The notes below the pieces were generated by a model. It was not told the origin of the DNA and did not search any database. It saw only the letters and a program-made list of their open reading frames with translations. A DNA stretch of 64,000 bases, taken from assembly GCA_964036045.1 (NCBI GenBank), contig OZ038388.1, positions 6,246,058-6,310,057 of the forward strand, read 5' to 3'. Positions 1-9,683 of the stretch are shown piece after piece. Each line of letters opens with the position of its first letter. The stretch's first letter is position 1. The position numbers were made by a program, and so were the translations under genes. The stretch is from Eutreptiella sp. 'Long Island Sound 2002' (taxonomy: Eukaryota > Euglenozoa > Euglenophyceae > Eutreptiales > Eutreptiaceae).

Positions 1-190
1 AAAGCAAAGTTGGGGAAAGAGGTAAACATACACATTTACAGCCATAAACCCCTCATTCTCTGGACTCAAGACCTTCCCTTGACTCACCAACATATTGCCC
101 TGAACCAGGTCAAATGAGATGGCTGAATGCCATGTGTCACAAGTCATTACACAAACCCCAAAAATGTGTTCACTCCCAAGCCTCTAAATC
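1..190. other. 5' flank of element E1, no gene seen
   Basis: AT-rich unique-looking sequence up to the E1 target site. I see no ORF, RNA gene or repeat in it. With 17478 onward it forms the pre-insertion locus. Confidence 0.5.
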
Positions 191-194
191 CTAG
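191..194. repeat. Target-site duplication of E1, left copy (CTAG)
   Basis: CTAG lies immediately before the TG that opens the left LTR. The same CTAG (17474-17477) follows the CA that closes the right LTR. CTAG is a palindrome of only 4 bp, so chance is not negligible, but it falls exactly at both LTR ends. Confidence 0.75.
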
Positions 195-3100
195 TGACGC
201 GTTCCCTTGGGGGGCCGGCCACGGGACGCTGCGGGACACGCACAAGTGAGCAGGCAGGCAAGGCACTACGCTCACAGGGGCATCAATGCGCTCATGTCAT
301 GTGACAAAGCGTTTCAGAATCCTTGCCACTCTGCAAAGAGGGAACAAAAGTATGTACAACAACACATCAGGATATGTACACATGGGGTTAAGACTGGACT
401 GGGGTGAGGGCATCACAGGACAATAGACACTCAGTCCCAACTCATATCCCAATCCCAGGTCCGACCCTCTCAGTGGCTGGTGGGGGCGGGGGCTCAAACA
501 CAACCCATGCCCTGCTCAGTCCGGACCCTGAAACCCTGCCAATGGGAGAGGTGTCCCGCCCAGCCACAGGCGAGTTCCTGGGAACCAAGAGGATCCAAGG
601 CTAACCGACAGTGGCTCCCCATGCCCCTCAACGGCAGGTCCCAACTCCTCTCTGAGTCAGAGATATGGCCCCGCCATTATCACCCAGGAGTTGGTAGCTG
701 AAAATGGGCTGTTTCAGCCCAAACTGAAATTAACTCAAAAATCCCCAAAATTGACCCCTCGTCCGGACCCGCCAGAGGTAGGGACGAGGCAACTGACCCT
801 ATGCCCTTCGGGTACGAGCTCCCTGGAGCCCTCACCCAACCTGGTTCCCTCTGAGGTCCCGGCATCAGGGCAACACGGATGAGTCAAGTGGGGTCATGAT
901 GCCAAAATCACCAAAATTGGCGTCATTCCCACGCGGGGCGCGCCCGGCCAAGGTAAGGCCAATGGCTCACAGGGTAGGAGGCAGGACCTAGGACTTATAT
1001 CTGGGTGTACAAAATAGAGTTAGGTCCGGGCTCCCTATGGGATTAGAGAAATGGGGCCGCCAATTGACCACACGGAAGGGGGAAATTGGGGTCCTAAAAT
1101 GGGGTCATTTTGGCTGCCTGAAATGAGCCAAAATTCGGGGTGCTCCCAAAAGTATATCTCCACGCCGGCTTGGAGATCGGATTCGCCATTCCATACGCGA
1201 TCCACCTGGAGTCCAACGGAGACTCCCATGCCCTTGGCTCTCGAAGATCTCCATGCCACTTGGCGTGGTGACGATCCCAATTGGGTCTACAAATACCAAA
1301 ATGGCAAAATTGCCCACACTCACTTTGGGCTAGCGCCTTAACGAAGGTGGCTCCGCTTCGCCCACGTGGTGTGTGGACCATGGGGACCATCACCCATAAC
1401 ACCCATGTCATATATGGTTCATTGGTCCATGCGTCCGGCGTGCACGAGGGTTAGAACATAGTGCACGGCGGGCAGCAAAAGTGGAAAATTGCTCAAAATG
1501 ACCAAAAATGCGCACACTCATGGTTGGGGCAAATGAGGCACATGCCCGATTTGGACCGGAGTGTGCCATAGGATTGGTATCAAGTCATATGTGTCCAACA
1601 TATCTTTTGGGCGTCGCCCAACTCCTCCGGTATTGGGAATGGCAGGGTCGCCAAGTGAGCCCGTGATTTGGGATAGTCCCAAATTGCCAACACGGCAGCC
1701 ACGGTATGCCAAGCCCAAGAGGAGTTATTCGCCGGGTCCAAGATATGTTGGGGACCGAAGTATGTACCCTCATAACATACTTGGGTCATGATGTCAATTG
1801 AGCGCAACGTTGAGATATACGGTCGCCACTTGACATCATGACGAGCCAAAAACGGCAAAATTGGCACAAAGACACGTAAAAGTGCATTGAAAGGTGCACA
1901 ATTATATTACAATATCTTCGGCTTGGATCCTGCAATCAACTAATCCTTCTAAACACAATGACTTGACACCAATGACCTCCGATCCCACATATGTGCTCCA
2001 CTTGGGGCGCCTTGAAAGGTTACGAGCGCTACTTCCCAAGTGGGCACATGAAAATATGGAAAATTGTGAAACACACACCTTGCTCCCAACGCATCGCTTC
2101 GGGATCACCACACAAGCTTCCCTCCACGAAGGTTAGGCTTGCAATTGATAGTGGGGAGTATGGAGAAGGGGCTTGCACAATATGAGGTCCATTGGCGGGT
2201 TTGTCTGGGAGTGATGGACCCGCCAAATGGGCACGCAACACAACACATGGCACATACCACATATTGCCCAAAAAGGTAGCTCCCCCCACGATATGTCATG
2301 CCCCTCCAAGGGCATAACTTTGTGTGAATCGCTCATAGGAACTCAAGGAGAGTTCCTATGCAACACCAACACTTGCGCGCTACACTCGAAAGTTATCTTA
2401 ACGCACGCAATGTCATGGCCAAAGAGTTATAACGCAAACTCTACCCTCTTGACCATGATCCATTACACTAGCGCGCACGTGTGGAGACGCAAGGCATATG
2501 ATGCTTCCTAAATTACGTCGGGAGTATTGTGAATACATCCCACGTTTCCTTATCGTCAATACTCGCAAGCGGCACGAGATATGACCCTCACAAGTGGCCT
2601 TACGAATCAACTTTGTTTTGCCCATATCTCTGAGTCAAATGGAGGGCAAGATAAAAGAAAAGTTGATTCGTGCATAGGGAAACACGTAGGTCCACTCGAA
2701 AGAGGTCAAATCAAGTGCGGGGATGTCGAAGTCGAAAATCCGATTTCGACATCCTGAAAAATTCGGATTAAGGTTGCGAGTGTAAGATGTGAAAATTGCG
2801 GAAGCATCCATGCAGTTCCTGACGACTTTGGAGCCTTCGTGACGGATTGCGTTAAAATTTCCATTAATTACAGTTAAACTGGCGGTTACGGTAAAGTCGC
2901 GATCCAACCGCCAGCAGTCAAAACAATGAATATCAGAACGGAAGCGTAAAACTTGACGGAAACAATATGAAAATAAAACCCTGTTGATTCCTGATGTTCT
3001 GATATACAAATTTCCGCTCGCGGTGCATCGGTTGCCGATGCGGGGCTTTACGGCACGGAACACGCTCCCGCCGGGCTCGCACCGGGCGTCAACGGGCGCC

Positions 3101-3216
3101 TTCCGTACATGGGGTTAGTGGACCGGAGACCGGTCTTCCCTTCCGTACATGGGGTTAGTGGACCGGAGGCCGGTTGTATGCCCTACCCTAGCCATGGGGT
3201 TCTGGGTACCGCTTCA
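195..3216 (-). repeat. E1 3' LTR (minus-strand element)
   Basis: 3,022 bp, TG..CA ended, nearly identical to 14452-17473. It contains an internal ~30-bp direct duplication (3101-3133 and 3139-3173; core CCGTACATGGGGTTAGTGG). Short ORFs inside it occur in both copies but have no coding character. The half near 195-1340 is conserved in fragment C and the half near 1341-3216 is not, so U5/R lies at the low-coordinate end and U3 at the high-coordinate end. Confidence 0.92.
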
Positions 3217-3227
3217 CCCCCCTCCTT
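3217..3227 (-). other. E1 polypurine tract
   Basis: On the minus strand an 11-base all-purine run, AAGGAGGGGGG, ends exactly where the 3' LTR begins (TGAAGC). This is the expected primer site for plus-strand DNA synthesis and confirms the LTR boundary. Confidence 0.85.
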
Positions 3228-4700
3228 AGAGCAAACCCTGGGGGGGGCTCGATAACACCCACGCATGGCAGCGGGTACCCAGGACCACTTCCTGAAGGGG
3301 GGGGGATGTCACATCCTCACTTCAGTAAGTCACAGTAGAATGGGTATGATGTTGTATAAGCTCGTAGCACATGTATAGTGTCAAGTATCAAGTATCAAGT
3401 CCCGGGTCCTGGCGGCGATTGTTCGGCATCCAAAGGACCCGTTAACCCATACCAGGCGCACCGGGTGCCGGCTGCTACGGTCACCACCACAGTGGCAGTG
3501 GCATACACGGCCAACATAGGCGACACACGACGAGGGAGGTGGTCCCACAGGTCGAGAGCGACCACAAAGATCCATCAGGCTACCCCGAGCTTCCCAAGGC
3601 CCGCCGACTGGGGAGAGTCCCCACGGGTCCTTCCTCGGGCGCACCATGTCCATATCCATACGACGCGAGTCCAGAGTGCCATAGTCGAACTCCTTAAGAA
3701 CCCCAGATCTTAAGGGAGCTCCTCTTTAAGGGATCGGGCATCAAGGCCGTCTTTTCCCTCGCCCTATTACCACGAAGGCCATACATGAGGGAGTCCTCAT
3801 GCAGTGTGGGCGGAGGCGTCGACTCCTCAAACCACCAGTTTCCCAGGCAGACTGACCGAGGTCAGGAGCACCGGAGGCCGCCATCCGAATGCAATTGCGT
3901 CTGCGAATCGGTAGGCTCACACTGGGACTGATAGTGGCGGACCGCTTGGAGTGTAGTCAGGCAACTGGGCTTCCCGCCTGGCGCCATAGGATCTCCACAC
4001 ATCACAGCGAATAGGGCAACACGGTATCACGAGCACTCAAACAGTAGAATCTGTAATCAAGTACTGGTCCAGGCTGGACCAGGCTGTAAGAACATGTACA
4101 CGGCGACTCAAGGCGCCTCTGTATCCCGATTCGTGGTGAAAAACAGTCCATCCCTCAGCGATGGGCTGATGACACTTAACATACAGATGCACATATCCTG
4201 GAGGGCAGAAAAGCACAACAAGCGGGGTAAATAGGCGTGTAAACACACTCTGGACAGAGTGCCAAACCACGCCACGGTCAGGATAAGGCAAATGCAGGAG
4301 GGTGGACAGGAAAACGCCTGAGTCCAGGTCATATATAGTCTGCAGACACACGTCGACGGGTCTGGATCCCGCAAATGCCATGGGACCAGACCACACACCA
4401 AAAATCGCAATGCCGATGACAGCGGCATCCGTTGCGCAACGTCGTATGGGCTTCAAGGCCCGCAGGGCTCAGAAAAATGAAGGTCAGTCGCCCTACCTGG
4501 TTTCCCAAGGATTCAGCAGGTGGGGAGTGACGAACAGAATTGAAAGAGAGGCGCCATCCTCCTCTGGATTCAGCAGGGGGGGGTATATGGCCACTCTGAT
4601 GGCAGGTCACCGGAAGATGAGAGAGAGCAAGCAAGTAAGGGACGATCCGTCGGCCTCACAAGCGCCTCAAAGCACATCAGGGGGGAGCTCAGGGCGCTGA
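3228..4700 (-). other. E1 3' untranslated region
   Basis: About 1.5 kb between the pol stop and the polypurine tract, with no credible ORF. Much of 3575-4460 is recognisable in fragment C (32820-33710), for example around 4376-4460 and 3780-4020, so it belongs to the element. A plus-strand G-run followed by TGTCACATCC at 3298-3317 looks like a polypurine tract plus LTR start. No matching LTR was found, so it is not called. Confidence 0.6.
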
Positions 4701-7700
4701 TCAGGCACCCCTGGCTGCAATCGCCCGGGTGAGTGCTGCCAAGTCGGAAACGTGGATCTTGGTCTTGTGCTTGCGGATGTACTCCATGAAGGGAGTATTG
4801 ACCCGCGGCACGAACGAGGAGACGGGTTCCCAGGTGTCGTGGGACGGCCCATAGCCTCGCCAACGAACCTTGAACTCCAGACCTCCTGGTGCCGAGGCTT
4901 TCGGACGCTGAGCCAGGATCTTCTCGACTGTGTAGTCATCCTGCTCAGCATAGTCGTCGTCCGAATCAGCCTCGTGTGCGGCGTAGCTCAGGGACACATG
5001 CTGGCCACGGAGGTCGGGTTCCCGCACACGGAGCTGACTCTCGTGGCGCTCCCGGAACTGTCCGTGACCCACCTTGATGCGGTAGGTGTCCTCACCAATC
5101 CTGCGGACCACCTCGCCGGGTGTGAACCAGGTTTTGGTGCGGTGGGTGCCCATAGGGCGGGGTCTGATCACCCACACCGGGTCTCCCACCCTGAACTTCT
5201 GCGCTGTCGAGCTCGGGGCGGACTTCTGACGCTCAGCATGCTCCTTCTCGAGTTGCTGGCGGATGTCCCGCGCCGTTTGCTCTTGCCGCGCGAAGAACTC
5301 CTTGGCATCCATGGCCATGCCATCACCAGACAAGGGAAGTCCCCTACCCAGGGGGTCCCTGCCGAACAGAATCTGGTGAGGGGACAAACCGCTTGGAGTG
5401 GGGATGTCATGATGGGCCTTCAGAGCAGGCCACATCTCCTCGAACCAGTTCCGCCGTGGATTGGTGATGTGGATCTTGCGCAGCTTCTCGAACAGCTGCC
5501 GTCCAGCCACTTCAGCACGGCCGTTAGACCGGCTGAGATAGGCGACGCTCTTGGCATGACGTATCCCCATGAGGGAACACATAGCCTTGAACCAGCCACC
5601 AGTAAACTGGGGCCCTCGGTCACTGCAAATGGTGCGGGGGATGTCAAAGACGGTCAGCCAATGACGAATCATCATGACTGCCACTTCCTTGGCAAGCAAC
5701 CCCTTTTTGCGTGCCGGAACGGCTACAACGTAGCCGCTGTGGCGGTCCACACAGAGAACCACACAGTCAAAGGTCTCCTTGCCAATGTGCACTTCGGGCA
5801 TGGAGAAGACGTCCATGGCTACGCTCTCCATGGGCTGGTCAGGAACCGGGGTCCATTGGGGTTCCCCCTTGACGTTCCGGTTGTCGGGATTGCAGGCCTG
5901 GCAGACCGAACAACCCTTCCTGACCTTCTTGATGGCGGTGTAGAGAACGATATGGTCGATCTCGAACCGGCGCTGCATGTCAAGGGCTTGCTTCTTGACC
6001 CCTGGGTGCAGCATGTGGTGGTGCCAAGCCTCGCAAAGCTCGAGCACCCGGGACTCCGGTACTAGCAGCTTACCATTCCGGTAGAGCTTGCCATCTTCCT
6101 CGGTCAGCCCCTTTGGCCACTTCTGCCCGTCATCAGGGTCGGTCACAGCCCTATACTCGGCCGCAAAGGCCTCAGACTTGGCGTAGTTGTCGGTCCAGTC
6201 GTCCTGGAGGCAAGACTCCGGGAAGAGGTGCTTGTCGGACTCAGCTCCATCAGGGGCGAGTACTCTGACCGCCCTGCTCACCCTCGTTGCGAGGGGGGCA
6301 TCCGCGGCCATGACGACGAAGCATTTGGCACCCTCCTCCTCCATCAGGCGCTCCATTTCGATGATCCTCTTGGCCTCAGCGGTCTCAGCCTCATCGCCAT
6401 GGGCAGAGATATCCTGCATGCCCTTGCTGGCGGGATAGGCCCACCTACTGAGACAGTCCGCCACGGTGTTATTCTTTCCAGGAATATAAACAACCGTAAG
6501 GTCGAACTTGGCCAAGGTCTCATGCCATCTTGCCCGTCGAGAGGCAGGACCTGAGGGGGTGTCCACGTGCTCCTTGTGCCACGACTGCAGACTCTGGTGG
6601 TTGGTGCAGACGGTGACGGGATGGAGGGCTATGTACCCAGCCCATTTCCTGAGAGCCATGACGATGGCATACGCCTCCTTTTCACGGGGCGTCCACGTCC
6701 GTCTCTGGCCTTCCGCCAGGACTCGGCTCCAGAAGGCCACAGGCACGTGCCTCCCGTCGTCAAGCACTTGCTCCAACACAGCACCAATGGCGTAGTCGGA
6801 AGCGTCGGTGCGTAGGACGAACCCTCGGTCGGGATCCACGAGGTGCAGACCCACTGCGGATAGCAGCGCCTGCTTCATCCCCTCAAAGGCACGGTCGGAC
6901 TCAGCTGTCCAGACCAGAGCCTTCTTGGACCCCTTCTTGGTCTCCTCTCGGTTGCCCTTGAGCATGGTCGTCATGGGGGCTGCATACGCGGCATACATTT
7001 TGATATACCCCGAGTAGTAGTTGCAGAACCCCAGATACGCCCGTAGCTCAGAGACCGTCTTGGGCTTTCCCCAGTGCTCAATCGCAGCCACCTTGCCAGG
7101 TATGGGCTTTCGCTGCCCGTTCCCGACTACGTGGCCAGCGAAGACCACCTCGCTTACCGCAATGGTGGCCTTGTCACTGCTGCCCGTGAGTTTGTGCCGA
7201 ACCAGAAGGTCCAGCACCCGAGTGACGTCCCTTTCATGTGCCTCCAGGAGCTCCTCGTAGCTCATACTGGGGTCCCCGGACGCGATGATCACGTCGTCCA
7301 CGAAGGGGTCCGCACAGTCACGCACCGGCTCAAGCAGGTTCTCCAGCATCCGCTGAAAAGCCGCATTGCCGTTGGTAACGCCCATGGGCATCACCTTCCA
7401 CTGGAGAGGTCCTAGTGGGGTGCTCATGGCTGTGCAGGCACGGGACTCCTCGGCGAGAGGCATCTGATGATAACCATGTTTCAGGTCAATCACCGTGAAG
7501 ATCCTCCGCCGGTGTTGCTTTTGCAGCATGTCCTCAATGAGGGGCAGCGTATAGCTGTCGTGCTGCGTTTGGGCGTTCAGGCCGCAGTAGTCGACCACGA
7601 GCCGCCACTCACCGGCAACCTTCTTGGGGACGACGAAGCACGGAGAGGCCCACTCGGAGTGGCACGGCTCAAGCCAGCCTCTCTGGATGAAGTCACGGAG

Positions 7701-9632
7701 GATCTTCTCCATGGCCTCTTTCCTCTCGCCCCTGAGGGGAAACTCCCGGTGCCGATACACACAGGGGTCCTGCTTCAGTCGTATCTTGGCCTCGCCATAC
7801 GGTCCACGCACCGGTGGGGGGAACACAGGTTTTCCGCTGAAGAAGGTCTCGCCATACTTCTGCTTCAGCCTGGCACTCAACGCCTGGATCTTGGGGCAGT
7901 CATCAGACTCCGCCTTGGCTTTTCCGGGCACTTGAACCACGGAGCTTACTTGAGGGGTAGCTACTCTGCTCGCTTTCGGCTCAGGTGGTCTTCCCAGGTG
8001 GCCTAAAGGGCCATCTCTGGTCTTGCCTCGGAATAGATCGCCGTAGGTGGGTGGGTTACCCCCGATTGGCTCATCCTGGCTGGACAGGTGGTCCAGTACC
8101 CTCCTTACGAAGGTATCTCCATCGTAGGAACCAGAGACGATCGAGTCCACTTCCCACCAGGCTTTGTCCTGGCCCTTGCCCGCACGCTGGTTTCCCCAGT
8201 CGTGAAAGGGCTGATCCATATACCCCTGAACCAGATCCCACTCCTCTTCAGTGAGGGGCTCTTCCGATTCCGATTCTTCGATGTCAACAGGGGGAACCGC
8301 AAAGCATTGCCTCCAAGGCTCCGCTATGATGCGGTTGATACACACGAAGTCCGTGGTGTCGGCCTGATCAAGGCCCCCATCCACATAGTGGAATTCCGTT
8401 GGCCATCTCTGGGGTGGCATGGGCTGTCCCTTAGCGTCCTGATAGACACTCTCTCCAGCCGGTAGGACGACCTTGTTTAAGGTCATGTTGGTCAATGAGG
8501 CTACCCAATGTCGGGTACTTTGCTCCCCGGTGCATCCCATAGGAACAACCAGCACTGCCTTGGAGCGGTCCTTGCGAATCTTCGCCATCGCTCTTGGAAT
8601 GTCCCAACGGGGGCAATGGATCCACATCAATCCCTGATGCGGACCCCAGTGCTTCTTCCACGCGGAGTCCTGGGCGCTCCAGTACTTCTCACACACCCGC
8701 AGATGGGCGGAGGCTCCTGAAGAGAACGCATCCAGGTCCAGATCCGAAGCTCCCAAGTCCGCGACAACTCGGCTGGCCACTTCCGGCCTTACGCCGTACT
8801 CCTGGTTTGCAGGACCAGTTGGCTCAGTGTCCAGCGCGGCCACTTCGAGCTGATTGCGTTCGGGGTGGATCCATTGGCATTCCACATGGTGCTCAGGTGA
8901 CGAAAGCCACGAGAGTTGGTCGTCCTGGTACAGGGTCATGGAGGCCTGGGCCGGGAGAACGCCGGAGTCCGTCTCCATCATGAAGTCGTACCCGACGATC
9001 ATGTCCCAGTCCATCTCGGCCTCGTAGAAGCGACCGTGCAGGAGGATTTCCTTGCCGAGGTCTGGGCGGCTCAGCTCACGATGGTTCACGAACTGCAGCC
9101 CAATGGCCGCTTCCTTCGTGCCTCCCACCATGTACTGGCCGTTCGCCACCTTCAGCCTGACAGGTTTCCGACTGTCGGTCAGACACTCTGGTGGAAGTAG
9201 GCCAGCCTTGACCAAGCTGACTTGAGCTCCCGTGTCGACCAACACGTCGAAAAACTTTTCCACTTCCCCGCATAGGGCACGGACCTTAAGATGCAACTGC
9301 CGCTCGCGACCGACACGGCGCACGGCGTGCAAACTCAGGATCTCTGGCCGTTCCAGAAGCTCCACAAGCGACTGGTGCAGGTCGTGGACAATGGGCTCAG
9401 GCTGCCCATCTGCAGCATCCAGCTGCGGTCCGGGTGATCCTCCGATACTCTCGGATAGATCCTGTAGTACATCAAACACATTCTTGGTCGCGAAGGACGG
9501 ACGGGTGCAAGGGTTCGTGCCTTCACTTGCCCTCACCCCGCCTCCGCACCTGGGTGCCGGACCGGGCCTTCCGCCCGCGGCATTCCCTTTGTGCTTATCG
9601 ACTCCCGACTGGGATGGTTCGGCGCTTCCCAC
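4701..9632 (-). CDS. pol: E1 Pol polyprotein: protease, Dam-like region, RT, RNase H, integrase, chromodomain
   Basis: 1,643 codons from the first GTG; the frame is open back to the gag stop at 9684, so Pol is probably a readthrough product rather than separately started. In order: aspartic protease (DTGA, residues 133-136); a region with DAFSS (301-305), CPRW (340-343) and VVPMG (362-366) resembling the Dam methyltransferase-like domain of DIRS elements but without the NPPY/F catalytic motif; reverse transcriptase (VIDLKHGYHQM near 712, FVDD near 779); RNase H (RTDAS near 936); integrase with an HHCC zinc site (near 1204) and the D,D,E residues near 1272, 1337 and 1373; and a C-terminal chromodomain (near 1566-1610, with VRWRGYG and TWEP). 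The chromodomain is expected to steer integration to histone-marked chromatin. All RT and integrase catalytic residues are present. No internal stop or frameshift. Confidence 0.93.
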   Translation of the reverse strand: MGSAEPSQSGVDKHKGNAAGGRPGPAPRCGGGVRASEGTNPCTRPSFATKNVFDVLQDLSESIGGSPGPQLDAADGQPEPIVHDLHQSLVELLERPEILSLHAVRRVGRERQLHLKVRALCGEVEKFFDVLVDTGAQVSLVKAGLLPPECLTDSRKPVRLKVANGQYMVGGTKEAAIGLQFVNHRELSRPDLGKEILLHGRFYEAEMDWDMIVGYDFMMETDSGVLPAQASMTLYQDDQLSWLSSPEHHVECQWIHPERNQLEVAALDTEPTGPANQEYGVRPEVASRVVADLGASDLDLDAFSSGASAHLRVCEKYWSAQDSAWKKHWGPHQGLMWIHCPRWDIPRAMAKIRKDRSKAVLVVPMGCTGEQSTRHWVASLTNMTLNKVVLPAGESVYQDAKGQPMPPQRWPTEFHYVDGGLDQADTTDFVCINRIIAEPWRQCFAVPPVDIEESESEEPLTEEEWDLVQGYMDQPFHDWGNQRAGKGQDKAWWEVDSIVSGSYDGDTFVRRVLDHLSSQDEPIGGNPPTYGDLFRGKTRDGPLGHLGRPPEPKASRVATPQVSSVVQVPGKAKAESDDCPKIQALSARLKQKYGETFFSGKPVFPPPVRGPYGEAKIRLKQDPCVYRHREFPLRGERKEAMEKILRDFIQRGWLEPCHSEWASPCFVVPKKVAGEWRLVVDYCGLNAQTQHDSYTLPLIEDMLQKQHRRRIFTVIDLKHGYHQMPLAEESRACTAMSTPLGPLQWKVMPMGVTNGNAAFQRMLENLLEPVRDCADPFVDDVIIASGDPSMSYEELLEAHERDVTRVLDLLVRHKLTGSSDKATIAVSEVVFAGHVVGNGQRKPIPGKVAAIEHWGKPKTVSELRAYLGFCNYYSGYIKMYAAYAAPMTTMLKGNREETKKGSKKALVWTAESDRAFEGMKQALLSAVGLHLVDPDRGFVLRTDASDYAIGAVLEQVLDDGRHVPVAFWSRVLAEGQRRTWTPREKEAYAIVMALRKWAGYIALHPVTVCTNHQSLQSWHKEHVDTPSGPASRRARWHETLAKFDLTVVYIPGKNNTVADCLSRWAYPASKGMQDISAHGDEAETAEAKRIIEMERLMEEEGAKCFVVMAADAPLATRVSRAVRVLAPDGAESDKHLFPESCLQDDWTDNYAKSEAFAAEYRAVTDPDDGQKWPKGLTEEDGKLYRNGKLLVPESRVLELCEAWHHHMLHPGVKKQALDMQRRFEIDHIVLYTAIKKVRKGCSVCQACNPDNRNVKGEPQWTPVPDQPMESVAMDVFSMPEVHIGKETFDCVVLCVDRHSGYVVAVPARKKGLLAKEVAVMMIRHWLTVFDIPRTICSDRGPQFTGGWFKAMCSLMGIRHAKSVAYLSRSNGRAEVAGRQLFEKLRKIHITNPRRNWFEEMWPALKAHHDIPTPSGLSPHQILFGRDPLGRGLPLSGDGMAMDAKEFFARQEQTARDIRQQLEKEHAERQKSAPSSTAQKFRVGDPVWVIRPRPMGTHRTKTWFTPGEVVRRIGEDTYRIKVGHGQFRERHESQLRVREPDLRGQHVSLSYAAHEADSDDDYAEQDDYTVEKILAQRPKASAPGGLEFKVRWRGYGPSHDTWEPVSSFVPRVNTPFMEYIRKHKTKIHVSDLAALTRAIAARGA

Positions 9633-9683
9633 GTCACCATCCTGCGACCGCCCTAGCTCGGGCCCTTGGCTGCAGGGGCTCCG

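Noticed and set aside
1035-2625. Short frames in the LTR, present in both copies
   Set aside because: Conserved only because the LTRs are copies; no motifs, overlapping on both strands.
3298-3320. G-run followed by TGTCACATCC as a second LTR start
   Set aside because: No matching LTR found and it lies on the opposite strand within E1's 3' UTR.
4752-6065. 437-codon plus-strand open frame
   Set aside because: Exactly antisense to E1 integrase and chromodomain; an artefact of GC-rich codon use.
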